A DNA stretch of 64,000 bases, taken from contig DHVW01000017.1 in NCBI GenBank assembly GCA_002412865.1, positions 120,956 to 184,955 on the forward strand, written 5' to 3'. Positions 32,304 to 41,313 of this stretch are shown here, piece after piece. Every line of letters starts with the position of its first letter. The stretch's first letter is position 1. The notes under the pieces are model-generated. The model searched no databases. It worked only from the letters and a program-made list of their open reading frames with translations, and was not told the origin of the DNA. Made by a program: the position numbers and the translations under genes. Source of the stretch: Sulfurovum sp. UBA5198. Lineage in GTDB: Bacteria > Campylobacterota > Campylobacteria > Campylobacterales > Sulfurovaceae.

Positions 32304-32975
32304 ATGCGAATCATAGAAAATAACGACTATTTCGTCGTGGCGTCTAAAAATGCTGATGTAAACTTCCACTCCGAAGATGAAGCTGGATTTGTAGTACAAG
32401 TGAGCCAACACCTCGGTATTCCTCTCTATCCTGTACATAGACTTGACCGTATGACCTCTGGTCTTGTGATTCTAGCCAAAAGCTCAAGCGTAGCGTCATT
32501 ATTTGGAGATATGTTTAGTAATCGCGAGGTAGAAAAATATTACTTAGCAATCAGCATACGAAAACCAAAAAAGAAACAAGGCTGGGTAAAAGGTGATATG
32601 GGTAAAGCCCGTAGGGGTGATTATAAATTCCTGCCGACTAACGATAACCCTGCTATTACACAATTTATCAGCACAGCTTTACGCACTCATGAAAGACTAT
32701 TTCTAATCCGTCCACACACAGGCAAAACACACCAAATCAGAGTCGCACTAAAATCACTCGGCTCACCAATCGCAGGAGACAGCAGATATGCCAATAGCGA
32801 TGATGCGAAGACGGAAAGCAGAGGTTACCTGCACGCTTATGCCTTGCGATTTGGGCTACATGGTGTCAACTACTGCTTCAGTCTCGCTCCAGATGTCGGA
32901 GAGCGATTTAGGAGTGATGAGTTCATAGAGTCTATTGGTATATGGAGTAAGCCATGGGAGTTTTTTGGCAATTAA
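32304..32975 (+). CDS. RluA-family pseudouridine synthase
   Basis: This is a 223-residue single-domain synthase. The catalytic motif is YPVHRLDRMTSGLVILAKSS (Asp about residue 48), followed by RPHTGKTHQIRVALKSLGSPIAGDSRY, the RluA C-terminal motif. There is no S4 domain, so it belongs with the short RluA/TruC-type enzymes. It isomerises uridine in rRNA or tRNA; the target cannot be read from sequence. Start ATG at 32304, three bases after the aroC stop. Confidence 0.9.
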   Translation: MRIIENNDYFVVASKNADVNFHSEDEAGFVVQVSQHLGIPLYPVHRLDRMTSGLVILAKSSSVASLFGDMFSNREVEKYYLAISIRKPKKKQGWVKGDMGKARRGDYKFLPTNDNPAITQFISTALRTHERLFLIRPHTGKTHQIRVALKSLGSPIAGDSRYANSDDAKTESRGYLHAYALRFGLHGVNYCFSLAPDVGERFRSDEFIESIGIWSKPWEFFGN

Positions 32976-32976
32976 A

Positions 32977-33213
32977 TTAGTTTGCTTTGAGCATCTCTAA
33001 TACTTCTGTTTCACTCAAAAGTTTACCAGTACTTTTTACAATTCCATCTACCACAAGAGCAGGGGTTGAGACTACATTGTATTTCATGATTTCCATAATG
33101 TCATCTACTTTGACAACTTGATGGAAACCGCCTAATTGTGCAACCGCTTGTTTGGTTACCTCTTCTAGTGCTTTGCATTTTGCACAACCTGTGCCAAGTA
33201 TTTCTATTTTCAT
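32977..33213 (-). CDS. Thioredoxin-like CxxC protein of the ars operon
   Basis: This is a 78-residue glutaredoxin/thioredoxin-fold protein. The ATG at 33213 (MKIEILGTGCAKCKALEE) is used; the open frame upstream lies inside the permease gene. It has the redox or metal motif GTGCAKCK and the cis-Pro motif VVSTPALVVDG. Such mini-thioredoxins (redox-active disulfide protein 2) are commonly encoded next to DUF318 permeases, as here, seven bases after the permease stop. It may reduce or hand on thiol-bound arsenicals or metals. Last gene of the seven-gene unit. Confidence 0.85.
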   Translation of the reverse strand: MKIEILGTGCAKCKALEEVTKQAVAQLGGFHQVVKVDDIMEIMKYNVVSTPALVVDGIVKSTGKLLSETEVLEMLKAN

Positions 33214-33220
33214 TTTTTTC

Positions 33221-34180
33221 CTATAAAATATAATTAAAAACATACCCCACGAGGAGTATGCCAAAGCCGACAATACCAAAAAATATCGCTATGAGTTTGA
33301 CATGCAGTATTCGTTTGAGGATCATCGCTTCAGGTAGACTAAGAGCAGTGATGGACATCATAAACGCTAGTGCTGTGCCAAGCATCATTCCCTTGCTAGT
33401 AAGTACATCAACAAGCGGTAAAACTCCAGCAGCATTGCTATACATAGGAATACCCAAAAGTACCGCAAGTGGCACGGCGTACCATGCATCACCTCCAGCA
33501 TATTTGGCGATAAACTCCGCAGGTACAAACCCATGGATAAAAGCCCCAATCCCTACACCGATAAAGACATAAAGATAAATCTTTTTGAAGATATCCGTCG
33601 TATAGTCCCATGCCTCTTTGGCTCTTTGTGCCGCGCTTAGTTCTATCTTGACATCTTCTAGTTCGCCTTGCATGGGGGTGACTGGTATGAGTATATATTG
33701 CTCAAGTTTCATTTTGCCAATAATATATCCACCAAGTATCGCCACCACTAGACCAAATCCGATGTAAATCGCCGTGATTTTCCAGCCAAAAAGCCCAAAG
33801 AGCAAAGCAATCGCCACTTCGTTATTGAGTGGTGCAGAGATAAGAAAACTAAAAGTGATGCCCATTGGGATTCGTGCTTGTAAAAATCCCAAAAATAGAG
33901 GAATAGCAGAACAGCTACAAAATGGAGTGATGATACCAAAAAGTGATGCCAAAACATTGCCACTAAATTCACTTTTGCCTTGCAAATAAACTCTTACTTT
34001 TTCAGTATTGAAATAGGTACGCAAAAAACTCACTGCAAAAATGATAGTGATAAGAAGTATAAAAATTTTGAGTGTGTCAAAAAGAAAAAAATGCACAGCT
34101 TCGCCAATTTGGCTCTTTGGGACCAATCCTACAAGCTCAAATGTAATAGTACCGCTTAACTTTTCCCACCAATCAAACAT
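33221..34180 (-). CDS. DUF318 (YraQ/ArsP-like) permease
   Basis: This is a 319-residue membrane protein with about eight transmembrane helices in two halves. The conserved TPFCSCSAIPLFLGFLQARIP (about 85-105) carries the Cys-x-Cys of the family, and PMYSNAAGVLPLVDVL matches the second half. This is the family of ArsP, the Campylobacter jejuni exporter of methylated trivalent arsenicals. Location in an ars operon with ArsC, ArsB and ArsR supports an arsenical or metal-thiol substrate. Homology to ArsP is recalled, not searched. Confidence 0.8.
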   Translation of the reverse strand: MFDWWEKLSGTITFELVGLVPKSQIGEAVHFFLFDTLKIFILLITIIFAVSFLRTYFNTEKVRVYLQGKSEFSGNVLASLFGIITPFCSCSAIPLFLGFLQARIPMGITFSFLISAPLNNEVAIALLFGLFGWKITAIYIGFGLVVAILGGYIIGKMKLEQYILIPVTPMQGELEDVKIELSAAQRAKEAWDYTTDIFKKIYLYVFIGVGIGAFIHGFVPAEFIAKYAGGDAWYAVPLAVLLGIPMYSNAAGVLPLVDVLTSKGMMLGTALAFMMSITALSLPEAMILKRILHVKLIAIFFGIVGFGILLVGYVFNYIL

Positions 34181-34227
34181 GGCAATCCCCCGTAATTTTC
34201 AATCGTTTGAATTAGCAATTCTTCCAT

Positions 34228-34491
34228 TTATTGTATATTTCCCAAACATTCTTGCATCATTGGAGCTATCATTTCTGGTGATACATCTCCTGTGATTTTT
34301 ATCTCTAATCCATTGTCATTTTTGATAGTTTCGATATTTTGGATTTTACCCATCATTTCAATATCGCAATTACAACTACAAGTTCCATCTTTGCATTCGT
34401 TGACTTTTTGTTCTATTTTGCTGCCTTTGTCTGTTGTGACAAAAGCACTAAAGCCTTTTTTGTTATCCATTTCTTTAAATGTGATTTTCAT
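34228..34491 (-). CDS. Small Cys-rich protein of the ars operon, unknown
   Basis: This is an 87-residue soluble protein. A cluster of four cysteines, NECKDGTCSCNCD (about 33-43), looks made for binding a thiophilic metal or arsenite. A fifth Cys sits near the end (MMQECLGN), after a predicted alpha/beta part (IQNIETIKNDNGLEIKITGDVSPEMIAPM). No signal peptide is seen. It lies nine bases after arsC and 47 before the ArsP-like permease gene. I do not recognise the family; a chaperone or buffer for As(III) is an inference from position and cysteines. Confidence 0.7.
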   Translation of the reverse strand: MKITFKEMDNKKGFSAFVTTDKGSKIEQKVNECKDGTCSCNCDIEMMGKIQNIETIKNDNGLEIKITGDVSPEMIAPMMQECLGNIQ

Positions 34492-34500
34492 AATACACTC

Positions 34501-34905
34501 CTATTTATCTTTTAGTGCAGCTGTTACTTTCGGCAACAGCACCTCTTCTATCTCTTTATAAGTTGCTTCAAACGCCTCGAACTCTTTTCCATCTGGATCT
34601 TCAAAACCTACATGGATTTTTGGCACAGGGCGAGGAAACATAGGACAAGTTTCATGTGCATGGTCACAAACTGTGACAACTAAATCAAACTCTATATCTA
34701 TCAGCTCATCTAGGTGTTTTGAATAATACTTCTCGTCCCAAATACCGTTAAGTTCTAGCACCTTTTTCGCATTTGGATTTACTCGTCCGCTTGGGGCGAC
34801 TCCACAGCTATATGCCTCTACGCCATCTAGCTTGGCATTTATAAGTGCTTCACCTATAATACTTCTGCAGCTGTTTCCTGTGCACATTACTAATACTTTT
34901 TTCAT
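34501..34905 (-). CDS. arsC: Arsenate reductase, thioredoxin-coupled (LMW-PTP type)
   Basis: This is a 134-residue enzyme of the low-molecular-weight phosphatase fold. The P-loop is MCTGNSCRS (Cys8, Arg14), and the cysteine relay is completed by Cys80 and Cys87 in VTVCDHAHETCPMF, the pI258-type arrangement. It reduces As(V) to As(III), with electrons from thioredoxin. It overlaps the Cu/Zn-type permease gene by four bases. All three redox cysteines are present, so it should be active. Confidence 0.95.
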   Translation of the reverse strand: MKKVLVMCTGNSCRSIIGEALINAKLDGVEAYSCGVAPSGRVNPNAKKVLELNGIWDEKYYSKHLDELIDIEFDLVVTVCDHAHETCPMFPRPVPKIHVGFEDPDGKEFEAFEATYKEIEEVLLPKVTAALKDK

Positions 34906-35939
34906 TTCGTTCCTTTGTATTTTTTATATATATTTTCACTCAAAAAATATGCTATAAGACCAAGCATTACCATCATACCAATTGTGGCTATCACTCCAGT
35001 ATGCTCAGTATGATTTGCTATAAGCTTTGCACTAATATCTCTAAAGAATGTATCAAGAATATATCCAGATAGTATACTAAATAGTCCGATTGTTCCTAAA
35101 TAAATAATAAGTGCTTTTTTACCTAGTGATTTTAGTACCACTCCCATTGTAACACTATTAGTAGCAGGTCCAGCACTTAGAAATATAAACGCAGCCCCGC
35201 CACTAAGTCCACCAGCGATGAGCGACGCTGCGATAGGCAATGACGCTGTCGCACATACATATAATGGCATTGCTACTGCTAATATAAGTAGATACGACAG
35301 TAATCTATTTTCTCCAAATGCACTTATAAACTCTTTTGGCACAAAAGTAGTGATAGCAGCACCAATAAGCAGTCCAAAAAATAGTGGTTTTGCAAAATCT
35401 CTAAATATCTCAAAAATTCCATATTTAATCATCTGCTTTATGCTGAATCTTTTTTTACTTTCTGCTTGACAATTTCCACTAGCACAACAACTATTTTTGC
35501 CTTGTGTTTCTATTTTTTCTATATTATTCTCGCCAAATAGATTTTGTAACACGCCAGCAACTATTGCAATAATCACTGAAGTGACAACACGATAAGTCGT
35601 AAATACCCACCCAAAATATGAATATGTCGCAGCTATAGAATCCACACCAGTAATAGGTGTAGAAATCAAAAAGCTCATCACTGCTCCGCTACTAGCCCCC
35701 TCTTTTTTGAGGCTTGAAGCAAATGGTATCACACCACACGAGCATAACGGCAATGGAGTACCAAAAAGTGACGCCTTGATGACTGAACCTATAGTGCTAT
35801 TGCCTAGGTGCTTTGATACAAAATCCTCTGGTATTATCTGCTTTAGCACTCCAGCAATCAGTACGCCTATGATGATATATATTCCCATGTCACTAGCCAA
35901 TACTATAAAATTATCTATAAATAGTTTGATAGTTTTCAT
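34902..35939 (-). CDS. DUF318-type permease, SO_0444-like metal efflux family
   Basis: This is a 345-residue protein with about ten transmembrane helices. It has the permease motif GTPLPLCSCGVIPFASSLKKEGAS (about 58-80) and, between the halves, a cytoplasmic Cys motif KNSCCASGNCQAES (about 148-160), the mark of the SO_0444 group linked to Cu/Zn export. In this operon arsenite is another possible substrate. Start ATG at 35939, 16 bases after the arsB stop; arsC overlaps its end. Two related permeases in one ars operon is unusual. Confidence 0.82.
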   Translation of the reverse strand: MKTIKLFIDNFIVLASDMGIYIIIGVLIAGVLKQIIPEDFVSKHLGNSTIGSVIKASLFGTPLPLCSCGVIPFASSLKKEGASSGAVMSFLISTPITGVDSIAATYSYFGWVFTTYRVVTSVIIAIVAGVLQNLFGENNIEKIETQGKNSCCASGNCQAESKKRFSIKQMIKYGIFEIFRDFAKPLFFGLLIGAAITTFVPKEFISAFGENRLLSYLLILAVAMPLYVCATASLPIAASLIAGGLSGGAAFIFLSAGPATNSVTMGVVLKSLGKKALIIYLGTIGLFSILSGYILDTFFRDISAKLIANHTEHTGVIATIGMMVMLGLIAYFLSENIYKKYKGTK

Positions 35940-35955
35940 TTTATTCCTTTACGTT

Positions 35956-37215
35956 TTACAAATACGCTAACGATAATAACACTACGAGTAGTATCGGAGG
36001 AGTAACCATCAAACCAAATTTACTATATTGCCAAAAACCAATTTTCACACCCTTCCCAGCCAAAACATGAAGCCATAATAGCGTAGCAAGACTACCAAAT
36101 GGTGTCATTTTAGGCCCCAAATTGCAACCGATGATGTTTGCATATGCAAGGGCTGGATTGGCGATATCTTTTAGTGCTATATCCATTATCATAATGGTTG
36201 GCATATTGTTCATGATAGCACTCAAAAATGCACTGATAAATCCCGTACCAACGATGGCTATGGTGTCACCTCTAACGCTCAAATCTTTTAGCACAATAGC
36301 AAGATAATCTGTAAGCCCAGCATTCTTAAGTCCATAGACCACGATATAAAGCCCTATACTAAACCATACTACTTGCCATGGAGCATTGCGAATGATATGC
36401 AATGGCTCAACGGTTTTAGCATAGCTCGAAATAGCCAAAAACAAAAGCCCACCACCAAGAGCAAACAGTGACACTGGCAAATCAAATCTATCTCCGATAA
36501 AATATCCAGCGATAAGTAATGCCAAAAACACCCAACTAAAATAAAATAACGGTTTGCTTTTTAGCACATCATCTGGATTTTTAAGAAGTGATATATCTAT
36601 AAATTGCGGTATATCAGAGCGTAATACAATCCATAAAACTGTGATAGAAACCACTACACTCACCACAAATGGCACAAACATAGTAGCTAGATACTCTCCA
36701 AATCCTATATCAAAATAGTTAGCTGTGACTATATTGGTGAGATTAGAAAAGACAAAAGGCAATGATGCACTATCACTTATAAATCCACCCGCAAGTAAAA
36801 AGGCTAGTATGGTCTTAGCATTTAGTTTTAAAATCCTCATTTTGGCAAGCAGTATAGGTGTGAGTATCAGTGCCGCTCCGTCGTTGGCAAAGAGTGCTGA
36901 GACAAATGCTCCCAAAAGCAAAGCATAGACAAACATCAAATGCCCATTGCCTCTGGAGAGTTTAGCCATATAGATAGCACACCACTCAAAAAACCCTATC
37001 TCATCAAGCACCATAGAGAGAATGATGATACCGATAAATGCAAGTGTCGCATCCCAGACAATATTAGTAACGGTTTTTACATCGTCAAGGTTTACAACTC
37101 CAATCGCAAGTGCCAAAATAGCACCTATGATAGCAGTCGTGCCTATCTGAAGCCCTCGTGGCTGCCAAATGACAAATACTAAAGTTGTCAAAAAAAGTAA
37201 ACTTGCTATTATCAT
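35956..37215 (-). CDS. arsB: Arsenite exporter ArsB
   Basis: This is a 419-residue protein with 11-12 transmembrane helices of the ArsB/NhaD superfamily. Family features include FVSALFANDGAALILTPILLAKM (about 108-130), FLLAGGFISDSASLPFVFSNLTNIV, SAIMNNMPTIMIMDIAL and CNLGPKMTPFGSLATLLWL near the C-terminus. It exports As(III)OH3, or Sb(III), by proton exchange or with ArsA; no arsA is present. Its start overlaps the arsR stop by four bases (ATGA), so translation is coupled. Confidence 0.92.
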   Translation of the reverse strand: MIIASLLFLTTLVFVIWQPRGLQIGTTAIIGAILALAIGVVNLDDVKTVTNIVWDATLAFIGIIILSMVLDEIGFFEWCAIYMAKLSRGNGHLMFVYALLLGAFVSALFANDGAALILTPILLAKMRILKLNAKTILAFLLAGGFISDSASLPFVFSNLTNIVTANYFDIGFGEYLATMFVPFVVSVVVSITVLWIVLRSDIPQFIDISLLKNPDDVLKSKPLFYFSWVFLALLIAGYFIGDRFDLPVSLFALGGGLLFLAISSYAKTVEPLHIIRNAPWQVVWFSIGLYIVVYGLKNAGLTDYLAIVLKDLSVRGDTIAIVGTGFISAFLSAIMNNMPTIMIMDIALKDIANPALAYANIIGCNLGPKMTPFGSLATLLWLHVLAGKGVKIGFWQYSKFGLMVTPPILLVVLLSLAYL

Positions 37216-37520
37216 ATGCTACATCCTTTTATAAGATTAGGAATATCTAAATCCAAATGTCTTATCTCTTCTAACGCAGATAACCTAAATCTATCAAGCG
37301 GTGAACGAACACTATAGTATGCCCACTTACCTCTGCGTTCAACCCTGAGAAATCCACCGTCTTTTAGAATCTTGAGGTGTCTTGAGATACGAGACTGAAT
37401 CATATCAAATGAGCTTTCTATATCACATACGCATACCTCGATATTGATATCAATAAATCGTAATATACGCACTCTAGTTTCATCATTGATGCTACCAATG
37501 GTCTCTAAAAATAGTTCCAT
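37212..37520 (-). CDS. arsR: ArsR-family arsenic-responsive repressor
   Basis: This is a 102-residue winged-helix repressor. The metal-sensing helix contains EVCVCDIESSF (about 31-41), the Cys-Val-Cys-Asp motif that binds As(III), followed by the recognition helix MIQSRISRHLKILKDGGFL and the wing VERRGKWAYYSV. It should sit on the operator at 37561-37580 and leave when As(III) binds. AAAGGAGGCAAA precedes the ATG. It is the first gene of the seven-gene unit. Confidence 0.93.
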   Translation of the reverse strand: MELFLETIGSINDETRVRILRFIDINIEVCVCDIESSFDMIQSRISRHLKILKDGGFLRVERRGKWAYYSVRSPLDRFRLSALEEIRHLDLDIPNLIKGCSI

Positions 37521-37538
37521 TTTGCCTCCTTTTAGTGT

Positions 37539-37580
37539 ATCATAGCATAATATTTATTATATATCAAGATATATTGATAT
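37539..37580 (-). promoter_or_regulatory. ars operon promoter and ArsR operator
   Basis: On the minus strand TTGATA (37567-37562) and TATGAT (37544-37539) are spaced 17 bp. The perfect inverted repeat ATATCAA-GATATA-TTGATAT (37561-37580) overlaps the -35 box, the classical position for an ArsR/SmtB operator. Confidence 0.8.
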
Positions 37581-37649
37581 GAATTACTAAAAGCTTATCA
37601 TGCTTTGCAATGTCTAATTTACTATTCAGCACCTTAAATATTTAGGCTC

Positions 37650-39704
37650 TTATATGATAATAGTAAACATTGCCCCTTCATCTGCATTGGAAACATTAAT
37701 GCTTCCTCTAAATTTACTTTCAATAATGGCCAAAGATATATAAAGCCCAACTCCAGTTCCTCCACTTTTGCCTTTAGTTGTAAATCGGGTATCAAAGATT
37801 TTGTCCATAATATCTTCTGCTATGCCTCCAGCATTATCTTGAATGGTTATTGTTGTTTTGTCTTCTATTTTAAAGATTTTAATCTGGATTCTTGGATTGG
37901 CTGTTTGCTTATCATTCATAATATCATAAGCATTCTTCAATATACTAACAATGACCTGCTTAAATTCACCCATCGGACCCAATAAGATCAAAGATTCGCT
38001 GGAATATTTAACATCTACAACTATACCTTTTGGTTCAAACAAGCTAGACAATAGATCTATTGCCTCACGGATTGTTTGATTGATATCAAAATAAGTAATT
38101 TCATCATTTGGCTTAATAAAACTTCTAAAATCAATGATAGTTTGTGCCATATAATCTACCTGTATTTGTATATCTTCAACAAGTTTGGACATATATTCAT
38201 CATTAATTTGACCTTTGTCCCATGAGAGCTCGGCATTCTGAATCTGTAGCCCTACTATATTTAATGGTTGACTCCATTGATGTGCAATATAATCAAGCAT
38301 CTCGCCCATGGCTGCCATTTTGGACTGTTGAAATATTATTGCTTTTTGAAGTTTTCTTTTTTTACTACTCTTTTCTAGAGCATTATGCAATCTTTTCTTT
38401 GTCCTATTTAGATGATTTATCTCATATATAAATCTTTTATCTTTATAATAGTCTACAATAAACATTATCAAGGACAATATAAAAATGTAACTACTCAAAA
38501 GACCAACAAAATATCCAATAGAAATATAGATATGGTATTGTTGCCAAGCAATATATGTTAGCACTAGAGCTAATAAAATTGATACTATATAGACATAAAC
38601 TACTTTTAAATATTGCTTTTTAATCATTTGATACAATAATATTAGACCGACCAACAACGCAAGAGCTAAATTGAGTTGTTTGCAAAATGACGGGATTGCA
38701 AAAGTATCTCCATTTAGAATATTTTCGATTGTTGTCGCATAAATAAAAATACCAGAACGAGCCAAACCATCACTCAAAATATATGTACTATCAAGACCAA
38801 GTGCATTTGAGCCAACAAGCACATACTTGTCTTTTATGTCTTTTACGTCAAAGGTACCATTTAATATATCAATAGCAGAGATTGTTTTGTATTGATTGAC
38901 TGGATATGGGTGCAAAAGAATACTAGCATTACTTCCTGTCGTTATCTGCTTATCACCAAAATTTATTTGAATGTCACCAAAATATGCTGGTGGTTTTGTT
39001 ATATTTATTTTTGAATTAGATATGGTTGCCAAGCCTAGTCCTGGTATCAATATATCATCATGGCTCATTACCATTGACAAACTTCTCAATATTCCATCAT
39101 TGTCTGCTTTCACATGTATATGCCCAATATTGTACGGCTTAAACTGTGGCAAACTACACACTAAACTATCTATCTTATATAAGCTAATATCTTTTGTTTC
39201 TTGCGTGTATGATATTGTATTTGGAAACATACAAATATGACTTTGGCTATGTGTATTTTCAAATACAGGCAATATAATATGTGATGTGTTGATGACTTCT
39301 GATAAAAAAGAATCATTGTCCATAAATTCTTTTGGCAGATGGTCAAATGTTATATTTTGATCCAACAAAGAATTATAAAATTCCTGAATAACGACAGGAG
39401 ATGTTTTATCTTTTTCAGAGAACACCATATCTAGCATTATAGCTTTTGGCTTATTTTCTGATATTTTATCTATTAGCTTAGCAGTTACGATTCTTGGCCA
39501 TGGCCATTGACCAAGTTGCTGTAGACTTTTGTCATCTATTTGAACCACAACAGTTGATTTTGGAGTATGGCTATTCACTGTACTATTGTTAAAAAAATCA
39601 AGTAATCTATAATCTACATATTGCATAGTTGAACTGTAAAACAACGCCAGATAAAATAAACAAGTTGCCAATATATACCCAGCTAATCTCAGTTTATATT
39701 TCAT
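37650..39704 (-). CDS. CHASE2-domain sensor histidine kinase
   Basis: This is a 684-residue kinase: N-terminal membrane helix (about 6-27), extracytoplasmic CHASE2 domain (about 30-325, STVVVQIDDKSLQQLGQWPWPR, KAIMLDMVFSE, KYVLVGSNALGLDS), three membrane helices (about 340-415), a coiled linker, then the kinase core with the H box IAHQWSQPLNIV, N box LKNAYDIMND, G1 box IQDNAGGIAE and G2 box GGTGVGLYIS. The start follows the OmpA-like stop directly (TAAATG). It has no receiver domain and no response regulator lies nearby. The signal is unknown; CHASE2 often pairs with FecR-type genes, as here. Confidence 0.93.
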   Translation of the reverse strand: MKYKLRLAGYILATCLFYLALFYSSTMQYVDYRLLDFFNNSTVNSHTPKSTVVVQIDDKSLQQLGQWPWPRIVTAKLIDKISENKPKAIMLDMVFSEKDKTSPVVIQEFYNSLLDQNITFDHLPKEFMDNDSFLSEVINTSHIILPVFENTHSQSHICMFPNTISYTQETKDISLYKIDSLVCSLPQFKPYNIGHIHVKADNDGILRSLSMVMSHDDILIPGLGLATISNSKINITKPPAYFGDIQINFGDKQITTGSNASILLHPYPVNQYKTISAIDILNGTFDVKDIKDKYVLVGSNALGLDSTYILSDGLARSGIFIYATTIENILNGDTFAIPSFCKQLNLALALLVGLILLYQMIKKQYLKVVYVYIVSILLALVLTYIAWQQYHIYISIGYFVGLLSSYIFILSLIMFIVDYYKDKRFIYEINHLNRTKKRLHNALEKSSKKRKLQKAIIFQQSKMAAMGEMLDYIAHQWSQPLNIVGLQIQNAELSWDKGQINDEYMSKLVEDIQIQVDYMAQTIIDFRSFIKPNDEITYFDINQTIREAIDLLSSLFEPKGIVVDVKYSSESLILLGPMGEFKQVIVSILKNAYDIMNDKQTANPRIQIKIFKIEDKTTITIQDNAGGIAEDIMDKIFDTRFTTKGKSGGTGVGLYISLAIIESKFRGSINVSNADEGAMFTIII

Positions 39705-40709
39705 TTATCTCACTATTACTTCAACACATCTATTTAGCGGGTTTGGTGTATCATCAGGTGTTGAGACAATCAAATCTTTCTCGCCATATGAAATCACTCG
39801 CTTACGAGACATTTGAATACCTTGGGACAGAAGATATTGTTCTATTTGTGTTGCTCTTCTTAGAGCCAATGTATAGTTTTGGCTCTCGCTGCCTGCCCTG
39901 TCTGTGTGACCCATAATATCTACGGCTGCAGGTTGACGAGCCAATATGGTATTCTTTAAAGCATTTATTTGCTTCTTGGATGATTGTTTAATTTCTGTGT
40001 CGTTTTCAAAATAAAACAAAAAAGATATAGGCTTACCTGGCAACATTGAAAGTTCCTTGGCATATTTTTGCCTTACAGCACTTGGATCAGCTTGTGCTGG
40101 TGATGTAGGTTTTTGCTTGTTATCTATCAATGTGCTATTTAAATATGGCTTATCTATAGTAGCTGCACCACTTTTTGTAGATACTACAACCGCATTATGC
40201 GTAGAATTATTAGTATCAAGTAAAACAACATTTGTAGAAGGGACAGTACAAATCTGACGATTAATTACATTGCTGATTTTTTTGATTGACAAAATATACT
40301 CTTTTGCTGTTGCCTCTGTGATAATCTGCATAGTAAATGTTTTGTCGTTTGGAGTAACCTTAATATATGTAATTGTATCTGCAATGACATTGATGCTTTT
40401 TGTCAAACCAGAATCAACTATACTACCTCTGGAAGCTATGTTTAATTGAATATCACCAGTGCATACATCAGTTTGTGCATATTCATTCGGCAATAAAGCA
40501 CCCACAACTCTATCATTGATAAAAACAACAGGCGAACGCATAGTATTGGTATCATTTTCTCTATATATGATTATAGTGCCATATTTGGATGATTTTTGTT
40601 GCTGGGATTGTTCTGGACCATGCATAAGCTCAGCTAATGCGAAGCTACTACCTGTGGCAATTAACATAAACAATAATAGTATTTTCTTGTAATTTTTTCT
40701 TTGACTCAT
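39705..40709 (-). CDS. OmpA-like peptidoglycan-associated protein
   Basis: This is a 334-residue exported protein. After the signal peptide (to about 27) is a PEGA/DUF2846-like beta domain (about 42-140, GTIIIYRENDTNTMRSPVVFINDRVVGALLPNEYA), a linker, and a C-terminal OmpA domain (about 225-334: FYFENDTEIKQSSKKQINALKNTI, VDIMGHTDRAGSESQNYTLALRRATQIEQYL, NPLNRCVEVIVR) that binds peptidoglycan. It lies between the FecR gene and the kinase gene, so it could be the envelope arm of that sensor system. Confidence 0.88.
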   Translation of the reverse strand: MSQRKNYKKILLLFMLIATGSSFALAELMHGPEQSQQQKSSKYGTIIIYRENDTNTMRSPVVFINDRVVGALLPNEYAQTDVCTGDIQLNIASRGSIVDSGLTKSINVIADTITYIKVTPNDKTFTMQIITEATAKEYILSIKKISNVINRQICTVPSTNVVLLDTNNSTHNAVVVSTKSGAATIDKPYLNSTLIDNKQKPTSPAQADPSAVRQKYAKELSMLPGKPISFLFYFENDTEIKQSSKKQINALKNTILARQPAAVDIMGHTDRAGSESQNYTLALRRATQIEQYLLSQGIQMSRKRVISYGEKDLIVSTPDDTPNPLNRCVEVIVR

Positions 40710-40730
40710 CTTTGCTGCCTAATCATATAT

Positions 40731-41156
40731 TTATTTCGCCTCGACTGCGAATTTGGTACCACGAATACCTATAACGCCTTGTGGTATTTTAATAGATACA
40801 CTTTTTGCTGCTAATTTGCTAATTTTCCCAGATTCAAAAACCATCTTGCCTTTGTGTAAGAAAAGATTTACTTTATAACTGTTTTTAGCTGGCTCAAATA
40901 TATAATCATCTATATTAACTATACAACTAGAGCCCATACTAATACGCGTACCATCATTAAACGAAATAGCAATAGTGCCATTTTTTGATGTAGTTATTTT
41001 GTCTTTACCATAAATATATTCGCCTCTTTGGGCTATGTGATCCTTGTCTGATCTATCAATTGTGCATTCACCTTCAATATTTTTAACAAATGCAACTGGC
41101 TGGGCTGCAAATACAAATAATGACGACAGAAATACTGCCAAAATATATGATTTCAT
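40731..41156 (-). CDS. FecR-domain periplasmic protein
   Basis: This is a 141-residue exported protein: signal peptide (to about 18), then a FecR-type beta domain: VKNIEGECTIDRSDKDHIAQRGEYIYGKDKITTSKNGTIAISFNDGTRISMGSSC and IKIPQGVIGIRGTKFAVEAK. The terminal GIRGTKF motif is the core of this family. Unlike true FecR it has no cytoplasmic anti-sigma part and no membrane helix. It heads the FecR-OmpA-CHASE2 kinase unit; spacing to the OmpA-like gene is 21 bp. Confidence 0.88.
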   Translation of the reverse strand: MKSYILAVFLSSLFVFAAQPVAFVKNIEGECTIDRSDKDHIAQRGEYIYGKDKITTSKNGTIAISFNDGTRISMGSSCIVNIDDYIFEPAKNSYKVNLFLHKGKMVFESGKISKLAAKSVSIKIPQGVIGIRGTKFAVEAK

Positions 41157-41313
41157 TGTTTCTCCCCTCCCTATATAAATTAATAAACTTAACTAAGAGT
41201 GTTTTTTACACCTTATATTCAAAGTTAATAAATTTGATTATATTGTAGCATATTTATCATGCAAATATGTTTTATTGCAAAAGGGCATATATAAGTAGTC
41301 TATGAAGTGATAA

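Noticed and set aside
34041..34295. Plus-strand frame across the gap between two ars genes
   Set aside because: Overlaps the start of the permease gene in antisense and has no ribosome site or recognisable content.
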